Shown here piece by piece: positions 1-6,167 of a DNA stretch of 7,165 nucleotides. The stretch comes from Mollicutes bacterium (lineage in GTDB: Bacteria > Bacillota_I > Bacilli_A > Izemoplasmatales > Izemoplasmataceae). The translations under genes were made by a program, and so were the position numbers. The number at the start of each line of letters is the position of its first letter. Positions within the stretch are counted from its first letter, which is position 1. Location of the stretch: contig PUKL01000076.1 of the NCBI GenBank assembly GCA_003552275.1, forward strand, positions 1-7,165, given 5' to 3'. Below the pieces are notes generated by a model that saw nothing but the letters and a program-made list of their open reading frames with translations, ran no database searches and was not told where the DNA came from.

Positions 1-16
1 AAGGAGGAATCATATC

Positions 17-868
17 ATGAAAAAACTTATCGGATTGTTTGTCGTTTCACTTTTGCTGCTTGCGGTTTCCGCTTGTGACATCACCACGGACAAAGAGGAG
101 ACTTATGCTTATTATCTCGGTGTTGAAGTCAACCCGAGGATCGAGTTCATCGTCAACGATGAAGACAAGGTAGTGAGCTTCGATCTTCTGAACGAGGATG
201 CCGAAATCGTGGCGGCTGATCTCGATTTCATCGGCATGGATGCCGAAGAAGCCCTCGAACTCTTCTTGCATGAAGCCGTCGAACTCGGTTATATCGATGT
301 CGACGCTGAAGACAACGCCGTCTTCTTGACCGTCGGCGCCGAAGACGAGGAGAAAGAGGAGAACTTCCGCAACCGTATGCACGGTAAGGCCGAGGAGTAT
401 TTCCGGGGCATGGCCATCGGTGCGGCCGTGTTGGAAGGCGTCTTTGACGAAGAGCTTCTCGCCCTCGCCGAAGAATACGGAATCGGTATCGGCCGGTTGG
501 CGCTCATCGCCAAGGTAGCCGAGCTTGAAGACATCGAGCTCGAGGAAGCTCTTGACATGCCGATGCAGGATGTCATGGCGATTCTCCGTGACGAACACAC
601 CGCCCGGATGGCCGAATTCCGCGAACAGCGCCGCCACAACGCCCAAGAAATCAGTGAAGAGATGCGGAACATGGTCAGAGACCGTCTCCAAGAACACAAG
701 GAACGTCTCGAGGACGAAGATATCGAGATTCCCGACTTGGACGAGATTCGTGAACGTTACCGCGAAAATATGGAAGAACACCGTGAATCGGCGCGTGAGC
801 GGATGCGCGAACATCGCGAGAATGCCCGTGACCGCAGACCCGACATCGGTGGAAACGACGACGAATGA
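17..868 (+). CDS. Lipoprotein with RsgI-like extracellular domain and charged helical tail
   Basis: A 283-residue secreted lipoprotein. Seen: a signal peptide (KK, hydrophobic core at about 4-18) ending in the lipobox VSAC, so Cys20 would be lipidated and the rest lies outside the membrane. Residues about 32-106 match the extracellular middle domain of RsgI-type anti-sigma factors: GVEVNPRIEF (35-44), then V-N-x-x-x-K-V-V-S and LLNEDAEIV (57-65), a helix with GMDAEEALELF, and a closing strand with VFLTV. A second RsgI-like element, EEYGIGIGRLALI (152-164), follows. Residues about 190-273 are almost all charged and read as a helix, ending in two copies of an EHRE-x-AR-x-R unit 11 residues apart. 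Start: ATG 9 nt after a perfect AAGGAGG (1-7). Missing compared with true RsgI: the cytoplasmic sigma-binding domain and a transmembrane helix. So it is probably not itself an anti-sigma factor; its role is unknown. The promoter lies outside the window. Family call is good, function open. Confidence 0.75.
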   Translation: MKKLIGLFVVSLLLLAVSACDITTDKEETYAYYLGVEVNPRIEFIVNDEDKVVSFDLLNEDAEIVAADLDFIGMDAEEALELFLHEAVELGYIDVDAEDNAVFLTVGAEDEEKEENFRNRMHGKAEEYFRGMAIGAAVLEGVFDEELLALAEEYGIGIGRLALIAKVAELEDIELEEALDMPMQDVMAILRDEHTARMAEFREQRRHNAQEISEEMRNMVRDRLQEHKERLEDEDIEIPDLDEIRERYRENMEEHRESARERMREHRENARDRRPDIGGNDDE

Positions 869-875
869 CGCTTTG

Positions 876-900
876 AAAAGCCCCGGCGACGGGGCTTTTT
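876..900 (+). terminator. Intrinsic terminator after the RsgI-like lipoprotein gene
   Basis: AAAAGCCCC (876-884) pairs with GGGGCTTTT (891-899) around a 6-nt loop, and the 3' arm runs into five T residues. It begins 7 nt after the stop codon. It suggests that the two lipoprotein genes are separate transcripts, which agrees with the promoter found just downstream. Confidence 0.85.
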
Positions 901-940
901 CCTAGGGACGAGACAAATTTCTGCAAGAACGCCCATATTC

Positions 941-949
941 TGGTACAAT
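941..949 (+). promoter_or_regulatory. Extended -10 promoter of the lipoprotein protease gene
   Basis: TGGTACAAT fits the extended -10 form TGn-TATAAT with one mismatch in the hexamer (TACAAT at 944-949). No convincing -35 hexamer sits 16-18 nt upstream (the region reads ctgcaa), which is typical when the TG extension carries recognition. Transcription would start near 956, giving a leader of about 28 nt before the ATG at 984. Confidence 0.65.
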
Positions 950-970
950 GGGGCCGAATCCGATAATGTG

Positions 971-977
971 AGAGGTG
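971..977 (+). promoter_or_regulatory. Ribosome binding site that fixes the protease start at 984
   Basis: AGAGGTG lies 6-8 nt before the ATG at 984. The longest open frame could begin at a GTG at 975, but that codon lies inside this Shine-Dalgarno sequence and has none of its own, so the ATG is preferred. The ATG start also gives a normal lipoprotein signal peptide. Confidence 0.75.
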
Positions 978-983
978 TGCCGG

Positions 984-2921
984 ATGAAAAGACTGACTTT
1001 GCTCATCGCTTTTAGTTTGTTCTCATTGTTTGTGTTCGGTGGATGTGACGTCTTCGAAGGGGAGGCCGGCGTCGGTGTCGTCGATGCCTTCATCGAGGAC
1101 GATATTCTGAAGCTCGAACTCTCCGACGGCTCCGTCGTCGCCGCGGGAGACATCCACAAGGATATCGAGCTCGCCCTCGCCGAAGAAGGTCTCTCATGGC
1201 GATATGAAGACGAAGAAGAGTGGCGACTCATCACGCCTTTGGAAGATATCACCGGTGCCGACGGGCGCGAAGTCGAACTCATGGTCGAGGAGAACATCCT
1301 CCATTGGCGGTATGAAGACGATGGCGACTGGATGGTCCTTTTCGACCTGGACGATCTGCGTCCCGCCGATTTGCGGCGGATCGAGTTCAGGAGTCTGGAG
1401 GATGAAGCCGAGTGGCGCTTTTTGGGCGAAGATGCGTGGCGCCATCTTGTGAGCGTCGAGGAACTCGCGTGTGAAGAGTGCGTCATCGAGGATGTCCGTT
1501 TCAACGAGGACGGTCTTGTGGAGGTCGCGCTCGACGACGGTTCCGTCGAAACGCTCCGCTCTCCCCGTGATGCTTATATCGTCCAGTTCGTCGATGCCGA
1601 GGGGCGGCTTGTCGATGTTGCCCGCGTCTTTCACGGCGACTCCGTGACACCGCCGGAAGCCCCGACAAAGGAAGGACACACCTTCACGGACTGGTCGGAA
1701 TCCCTGGACAGGATCACCCGTGACAAGCGCATCGAAGCTCTCTATGCGATCGAGGAGTACACGGTCCGTTATGAGACCTACATGGAAGAGGGACTGCCCG
1801 ATGAGACTCTTGCCTACGGAGAGGATTTGTCCTTGCCGGTCTTGGAGATGGAGGACCATCTTTTCGTCGGATGGTATGCCGACAGCGAGTTCCGCCATTT
1901 CTTCAATGAAACGACCATGCCGGCCGAGGACATCACCCTCCATGCCCGCTGGGTCGACCTCACGGGCGAGGGTTATGAAGCCGTCGAGACTGTCGAGGAG
2001 ATGCTCGAAAGAGTCAGAGACGGTGTGGTCGGTGTCGTGAGCGAGTGGATGGAAAACGGCCAGCCCGAGACCGCGAGCGGTAGCGGTTCCGTGTACAGAC
2101 ACGATGACGGCCGTTACTATGTCGTCACCAATCATCATGTCATCGAGGACCACGAAACACTCGCCATCTACTATGAAAAACACGGCAATCCCTATTTCAT
2201 CGAGGATGACGACATTGAACTCTTGGGCAGCTATGCCGCGGCCGACATCGCCGTTTTGCGTTTTGAAGCGCCTCACGATTTCGAAGTGTTGGATTTCGCC
2301 GATTCCTATGAGTTGCGCATCGGCAACCGAATCTATGCCATCGGTCATCCGCAAGGCTTCGACCATTACGGAAGCGTCACGACCGGCATCATCTCCAACC
2401 TCACCCGCTATATGGATTTCGAAGACATCGAGGCCCCCTTCATCCAGCATGACGCCGCCATCAATCCCGGAAACAGCGGTGGTCCGCTCATCGACGCCCA
2501 AGGACGCATCGTGGGCATGAACACCCTGAAGATGGCCGGCACGCTCATCGAAGGCATGGGCTACGCCCTTCCTGCGAACACCATGGTGCGCATGATCGAA
2601 GACCTCGAGGAACAAGGTTATGTCCAGCGGGGCCGGCTCGGTGTCGGTGTGTCGCATCCCTCCGAATGCGGCGCCGAATACGGTGCCTGCATCGACGAGA
2701 TTGTTCCCGGTTCCACCGCCGACAACATGAATCTCGAGACCGGCGATCTCATCATCGGCTACAAGACCGCTACCATGAGTGACTTCCTCACCGTGAAAAA
2801 TCTTCCCGCGCTCCTCGAATTCGTTCTGAACACGCGTGTCGGTGAAGAGGTCGTCATCCTCTACGAACGAGACGGCATCGTCGCAGAGACCTCCCCGACC
2901 CCGCTCATGCCGGGGCAATGA
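984..2921 (+). CDS. HtrA-family serine protease lipoprotein with InlB-type repeats and PDZ domain
   Basis: A 645-residue surface-anchored serine protease, probably for protein quality control or processing outside the membrane. Seen, in order: a lipoprotein signal peptide with lipobox FGGC (Cys21); three acidic 36-residue repeats (about 54-161), each with a WRYED-type motif; two repeats of the InlB B-repeat/Flg_new (Listeria-Bacteroides) type (about 198-323; GHTFTDW, FVGWY, ITLHARW); a trypsin-like domain (about 335-535) with a full HtrA triad: His385 in TNHHVI, Asp421 in AADIAVL, Ser498 in NPGNSGGPL; and a C-terminal PDZ domain (about 550-637) starting RLGVGV. Known: HtrA/DegP proteases cleave misfolded proteins, and PDZ domains bind peptide ends. 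Bacilli HtrA proteins usually have an N-terminal transmembrane helix; here a lipid anchor and a long stalk-like region replace it. Two cysteine pairs, Cys163/166 (CEEC) and Cys562/569, could form disulfides. The protease call is firm; the substrate is unknown. Confidence 0.9.
   Translation: MKRLTLLIAFSLFSLFVFGGCDVFEGEAGVGVVDAFIEDDILKLELSDGSVVAAGDIHKDIELALAEEGLSWRYEDEEEWRLITPLEDITGADGREVELMVEENILHWRYEDDGDWMVLFDLDDLRPADLRRIEFRSLEDEAEWRFLGEDAWRHLVSVEELACEECVIEDVRFNEDGLVEVALDDGSVETLRSPRDAYIVQFVDAEGRLVDVARVFHGDSVTPPEAPTKEGHTFTDWSESLDRITRDKRIEALYAIEEYTVRYETYMEEGLPDETLAYGEDLSLPVLEMEDHLFVGWYADSEFRHFFNETTMPAEDITLHARWVDLTGEGYEAVETVEEMLERVRDGVVGVVSEWMENGQPETASGSGSVYRHDDGRYYVVTNHHVIEDHETLAIYYEKHGNPYFIEDDDIELLGSYAAADIAVLRFEAPHDFEVLDFADSYELRIGNRIYAIGHPQGFDHYGSVTTGIISNLTRYMDFEDIEAPFIQHDAAINPGNSGGPLIDAQGRIVGMNTLKMAGTLIEGMGYALPANTMVRMIEDLEEQGYVQRGRLGVGVSHPSECGAEYGACIDEIVPGSTADNMNLETGDLIIGYKTATMSDFLTVKNLPALLEFVLNTRVGEEVVILYERDGIVAETSPTPLMPGQ
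1143..1466 (+). repeat. Three diverged 108-bp (36-residue) tandem repeats inside the protease gene
   Basis: Counting from the ATG at 984, repeat units cover residues 54-89, 90-125 and 126-161. Aligned landmarks recur every 36 residues: DIEL / EVEL / RIEF, then LSWRYED / LHWRYED / AEWRFLG, then EWRLI / DWMVL / AWRHL, and finally LEDI / LDDL / VEEL. The copies have diverged at the DNA level, so this is an old protein repeat and not a recent duplication. Units of the form W-R/Q-Y-x(5-6)-W-x-x-L with a G-x-D-G linker occur in surface proteins of low-GC Gram-positive lineages; here the linker TGADG is intact only in the second unit. Confidence 0.8.
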
Positions 2922-2954
2922 AACAACGTAGCACAAGATTCCGCACTTTCCATG

Positions 2955-2991
2955 AAAAAAAAGGTTTCACCGAGGTGTGAAGCCTTTTTTT
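2955..2991. terminator. Bidirectional terminator between the converging protease and ispH genes
   Basis: An A-rich 5' arm (2956-2970) pairs with a T-rich 3' arm (2977-2991): seven A-T pairs, GG/CC, one G-T, then TTCAC/GTGAA, with a 6-nt loop. The run of T on the plus strand and the run of A on the left give a U-tract in both directions. It lies 34 nt after the protease stop and 7 nt after the ispH stop (read on the minus strand), so one hairpin serves both converging genes. Confidence 0.9.
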
Positions 2992-2997
2992 GACGAT

Positions 2998-3921
2998 TCA
3001 GCGGAAGAGGTTCTTGTGGCGGACGGCGGAACGGTTGTCGTGGGTGGAAGGGTCCGACGGGTCGAAATCGGCAAGGAAACGGACGACCTCCCTCGTGAGT
3101 TGGCTCGGGGTGCTCGCCCCGCTCGTGACGGAGACTTTCCGGAGTTTCTTCAAGTGCTCGATGGAGAGGTCCTCGACGCTTTCGACCAAACTTGCGGGGA
3201 TGCCCGCCATTTTGGCCGTCTCGACCAGTTTCTTGGTGTTGTTTGAACGGCCGTCGCCGACAACGAAACAATGATCGACCTCCGGTTGGTTCTTCACGGC
3301 TTCTTGCCGGCTTCTTGTCGCATCACAGATCTCGTCGATGATCTTCAAACGCGGGAAGCGGGTTTTCGCCCTCTCGCCGAGGTGGAAGATGTCATAGAGA
3401 CTCATCGTCGTCTGGTTGGTGAGGGCCACCCGGTCGTTCGCGATCCGGAGTTCTTCGATGTCCGTCTCGGTCTCGATGATATGCACCTTATCACCGAAGC
3501 TTTGCGCCGTCTCGCTTTCGGGATGGTTCTTTTTTCCGACGAAAAGGATGTCGTAGCCTTTCTCGAGATGTCGTCTGACGGCGTCTTGGCTCCTCTTCAC
3601 GTCTTTGCACGTGGTGTCGATGATGAAAAGACCTTTCTTCTCGGCCTTGGCATAGACGGCATCCGCCACTCCGTGGGCGGTGAAGACGACGGTGCCCTCG
3701 TCGATCTCGTCGAGGAGTTCGAGGCGGCTCTTGCCCTTGTCGCTCAATGTGTGCAGGCCCAGTTCGGCGAAGTCGCGGACGATCTTCTCGTTGTGCACGA
3801 CGGGGCCCAAGATGTGCGCGGGACGGGGGACGGAAGGGTCCTTGGCGATCCTTTTCATCTCCTTGACGGCGTCCACCACGCCGTGACAATACCCCCGGGG
3901 TGAGAGAGTGACGACCTCCAT
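2998..3921 (-). CDS. ispH: 4-hydroxy-3-methylbut-2-enyl diphosphate reductase (IspH)
   Basis: Last enzyme of the MEP pathway: it reduces HMBPP to IPP and DMAPP in the cytoplasm, using a [4Fe-4S] cluster. The 307-residue protein has normal length with no S1-domain fusion. Seen: the three cluster cysteines Cys12 (RGYCHGV), Cys105 (DTTCKDV) and Cys199 (DEICDAT); the substrate histidines His43 (VVHNEKIV), His83 (TAHGV) and His133 (KKNHPE); the TNQTTMS loop (168-174) with the conserved Thr; the SNN motif at 226-228; and SGASTP (267-272). The sequence is closest in style to Bacillus IspH (PRGYC-x-GVVDA at the start). The ATG follows AAAGGAGG (minus strand, 3936-3929) by 7 nt. It is transcribed alone, divergently from the helicase operon, and ends at the shared terminator. 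Its presence means the organism makes isoprenoid precursors by the MEP route. Confidence 0.97.
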   Translation of the reverse strand: MEVVTLSPRGYCHGVVDAVKEMKRIAKDPSVPRPAHILGPVVHNEKIVRDFAELGLHTLSDKGKSRLELLDEIDEGTVVFTAHGVADAVYAKAEKKGLFIIDTTCKDVKRSQDAVRRHLEKGYDILFVGKKNHPESETAQSFGDKVHIIETETDIEELRIANDRVALTNQTTMSLYDIFHLGERAKTRFPRLKIIDEICDATRSRQEAVKNQPEVDHCFVVGDGRSNNTKKLVETAKMAGIPASLVESVEDLSIEHLKKLRKVSVTSGASTPSQLTREVVRFLADFDPSDPSTHDNRSAVRHKNLFR

Positions 3922-3962
3922 GAACCTTCCTCCTTTGTCGTTTCCATAGATTTGCGGTCCTC

Positions 3963-3968
3963 ATTATA
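3963..3968 (-). promoter_or_regulatory. Likely -10 element of ispH
   Basis: Read on the minus strand this is a perfect TATAAT. Transcription would start near 3956, leaving about 35 nt before the ATG, with the AAAGGAGG site inside. The expected -35 position has no good TTGACA match. A second minus-strand TATAAT at 3979-3984 is an alternative. Confidence 0.55.
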
Positions 3969-3969
3969 G

Positions 3970-3975
3970 TATAAT
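3970..3975 (+). promoter_or_regulatory. Likely -10 element of the cshB-nfo-hydrolase operon
   Basis: A perfect TATAAT. Transcription would start near 3982, so the 5' leader is short, about 19 nt, and contains AAAGGGG (3986-3992) and GAGG (3994-3997) before the ATG at 4001. The -35 region is poor: the closest TTG-like hexamer, TTGCGG at 3952-3957, is only 12 nt away. Confidence 0.55.
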
Positions 3976-4000
3976 CACATTATAGAAAGGGGCGAGGAAA

Positions 4001-5233
4001 ATGCGATTCAAAAAACCCTATCTCTATAATGCCCTAGAAGGCTTGAATTTTCAATCGTTCACCGAAATCCAACAAAAAGTCATCCCCGACGCGTTGAAGG
4101 GGCGCGACATCATCGGCGTGAGCGAGACCGGGAGCGGCAAGACCCACGCCTATCTTCTCCCGCTTTTCGATCGTCTCGACGAGGAGAAGAAACGGATCCA
4201 GGCCGTCATCCTCTCCCCGACCCGCGAACTCGCCGAGCAGATTCTCGCTTTCGCCCGCGCCATCGCCGCCTACAACCCGAAAAAGCCCGACATCCGCATC
4301 TACACCGGCGGCCGGGACCGCGCCCGGGAGATCGAACGCCTGCAAAAAAGTCAGCCCCAGATCGTCATCGGCACGCCGGGGAAGATTTTCGATCTCGCCT
4401 TGAAGGAGAATGTGCTCAAGATCCATACGGCCGACACTCTCGTCGTCGACGAGGCCGACATGTCTTTGGAGGTGGGATTCCTCAAAGAGATGGAGGCCAT
4501 CGCCGCCGCCGTGGGCGAGAAGTCGCAGTTCATGGTGTTCAGCGCCACGTTCCCCGACAATCTCCGGGGGTTCATCAAAAAGAGCATGCACCAGCCCCTC
4601 GAGGTCGTGCTCGGAAGAAGAAGGCTTTCCCGCCTTCCCATCCGGCACAGGTTCGTGAAGACCGCTCCCGCGGAGCGGATGGAGATGCTCGAGAAGGTGA
4701 TCGACGCCATCAACCCCTATCTCGCGATGATCTTCGCCAACACCACCAAAGAGGTCGACGAGATTGCGATGAGGCTCAGGGAAAAGGACCTCGATGTCAC
4801 CCGCCTGCACGGGGACATGTCCGCGCGGGAACGCAAGCAGGCCGTCCGCGACATCCAGAATCTGCATGTCCAATACATCGTCGCCAGCGACATGGCGAGC
4901 CGCGGCATCGACATCACGGGTGTGAGCCACATTGTCAACCACGCCTTCCCCGCCGACATGACCTTCTACATCCACCGGGTGGGCCGCACCGCCCGCATGG
5001 GGATGGACGGGGAAGCGATCACGCTCTATGATCCCACGCGGGACGAGCGGGCGTTCTCCTTCTTGAAGAAAGAGGGTGTGGAGCCCATCCACACCGTGAT
5101 CGAGGACGGACGGCTCGTCTCGAAAGAGAAGAGACCGAAAAAAGACGGTCCGGAGGCCGGACGTGCGGCCAAATCCCGGCCCGCCTACAAGAAAAGATAC
5201 CGCAAGGACGTACGCAGAAAGAAGAGTGATTGA
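4001..5233 (+). CDS. cshB: DEAD-box ATP-dependent RNA helicase, CshB-like
   Basis: A 410-residue RNA-remodelling ATPase, acting in the cytoplasm on structured RNA or ribosome precursors. All core motifs are seen in order: Q motif (FTEIQ, 20-24), motif I SETGSGKT (41-48), Ia PTREL (73-77), Ib TPGK (125-128), II DEAD (150-153), III SAT (181-183), IV IFAN (244-247), V ASRGID (299-304), VI HRVGRTAR (325-332). A lysine/arginine-rich tail (about 371-409) would help bind RNA. B. subtilis CshB shares the THAYLLPL, NPYL-x-x-(I/V)FANT and GVSH-(I/V)-x-N segments and also lies between ispH and nfo, which supports the symbol; B. subtilis CshB is linked with cold-shock RNA handling. Small deviations: Ser-Glu instead of the common Ala-x before TGSGKT, and TPGK where TPGR is usual. 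First gene of an operon with nfo; its TGA directly abuts the nfo ATG. Confidence 0.93.
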   Translation: MRFKKPYLYNALEGLNFQSFTEIQQKVIPDALKGRDIIGVSETGSGKTHAYLLPLFDRLDEEKKRIQAVILSPTRELAEQILAFARAIAAYNPKKPDIRIYTGGRDRAREIERLQKSQPQIVIGTPGKIFDLALKENVLKIHTADTLVVDEADMSLEVGFLKEMEAIAAAVGEKSQFMVFSATFPDNLRGFIKKSMHQPLEVVLGRRRLSRLPIRHRFVKTAPAERMEMLEKVIDAINPYLAMIFANTTKEVDEIAMRLREKDLDVTRLHGDMSARERKQAVRDIQNLHVQYIVASDMASRGIDITGVSHIVNHAFPADMTFYIHRVGRTARMGMDGEAITLYDPTRDERAFSFLKKEGVEPIHTVIEDGRLVSKEKRPKKDGPEAGRAAKSRPAYKKRYRKDVRRKKSD

Positions 5234-6163
5234 ATGTTGAAGCTGGGCAGCCATGTCTCCATGAAAGGCGCCGACATGCTCGCTGGGAGTGTCGAAGAGG
5301 CGCTTTCCTACGGTGCGAACGCCTTCATGGTCTATACGGGGGCACCACAGAACACCCAAAGGAAACCGATCGACAAACTGCGGATCGAAGAAGCGCACCA
5401 AAGGATGCGTGCGGCGGGTATCGCCCTGGAGGACGTCGTCATCCACGCCCCCTACATCATCAATCTCGCGAACGCCGACGAACAAAAACGCTCCTTCGCC
5501 GTGGAATTCCTCATCGAGGAAGTGCGAAGGAGTGCCGCCATCGGGGCGCAAGACATCGTGCTCCATCCCGGGAACCATCTGGACGATTCGTTGGACACGG
5601 CCGTGGAACGGATCGCTCGTGGTCTCGACGAGGTCCTCGCCGCGACGGAAGGGCTCACCGTCCGCATCGCCCTCGAGACGATGAGCGGCAAGGGGACCGA
5701 AGTGGGGCGGCGTTTCGAAGAGATCGCCGCCGTCATCGCGCGGACCGAGAGAAAAGAGAGGCTTTCGGTCTGTTTTGACACTTGCCACACCCATGATGCC
5801 GGTTATGATGTGAAAGACGATTTTCCCGGTGTCATGCGCGCATTCGACCGGGTCATCGGGTTGGAGAGACTCGCCGTCTTTCACATCAACGACTCGAAGA
5901 ACCCCCGCGGCGCCAACAAGGACCGCCACGAGAATCTGGGCTTGGGCCATATCGGTTTCTCGGCCCTCTCGGCCATTGTGCATGACGAGAAGTACGCCCA
6001 TATACCGAAGATTCTCGAAACGCCCTATGTCACGGCCGATGCGGATGCGAAAAAACGCATCCACCCTCCTTACAAGGAAGAGATCGCCATGTTGAAGGAG
6101 CGACGCTTCGACGAGAACTTCATTGCGCGCATCCGGGAGAATCCCTCCCCCAAGAAGGGGTGA
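5234..6163 (+). CDS. nfo: Endonuclease IV (AP endonuclease)
   Basis: This enzyme cuts DNA 5' of abasic sites and removes 3' blocking groups during base excision repair, using three zinc ions in a TIM barrel. The 309-residue length is normal. All nine expected metal ligands can be placed: His71 (VIHAPYIINLA), His111 (LHPGNH), Glu148 (ALETMSGKG), Asp182 and His185 (CFDTCHTHDAGYD), His217 (FHINDSK), Asp230 and His232 (KDRHENLG), and Glu262 (ILETP). The start GSHVSMKG is typical of the family. The ATG comes immediately after the TGA of cshB, with only a purine-rich stretch (agaaagaagag) as a weak ribosome site, so translational coupling to cshB is likely. B. subtilis has the same gene order (yqfR-yqfS). 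No odd features. Confidence 0.97.
   Translation: MLKLGSHVSMKGADMLAGSVEEALSYGANAFMVYTGAPQNTQRKPIDKLRIEEAHQRMRAAGIALEDVVIHAPYIINLANADEQKRSFAVEFLIEEVRRSAAIGAQDIVLHPGNHLDDSLDTAVERIARGLDEVLAATEGLTVRIALETMSGKGTEVGRRFEEIAAVIARTERKERLSVCFDTCHTHDAGYDVKDDFPGVMRAFDRVIGLERLAVFHINDSKNPRGANKDRHENLGLGHIGFSALSAIVHDEKYAHIPKILETPYVTADADAKKRIHPPYKEEIAMLKERRFDENFIARIRENPSPKKG
6155..6160 (+). promoter_or_regulatory. Ribosome binding site that fixes the hydrolase start at 6168
   Basis: AAGGGG sits 7 nt before the ATG at 6168 and inside the last codons of nfo. A longer open frame reaches an ATG at 6123, but that would add 15 residues overlapping nfo, has no ribosome site and extends past the usual start of the fold. 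Confidence 0.75.
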
Positions 6164-6167
6164 CGAT

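Noticed and set aside
1194..2936. A 580-residue open frame on the minus strand, opposite the protease gene
   Set aside because: It is a mirror of the strong codon bias of the protease gene; no domain, no ribosome site, and it runs through the region just before the bidirectional terminator.
3271..3903. A 210-residue plus-strand frame opposite ispH
   Set aside because: IspH on the other strand has every catalytic residue. The plus-strand frame is a shadow with no start signal.
4121..4144. Altered helicase motif I (SETGSGKT) as a sign of inactivity
   Set aside because: The nucleotide-binding GSGKT is intact and all other motifs are present, so the Ser-Glu change is a tolerated variation.
6123..6167. 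Upstream ATG for the hydrolase
   Set aside because: It would overlap the end of nfo by 41 nt, has no ribosome site and adds residues not expected in the family; AAGGGG points to the ATG at 6168.
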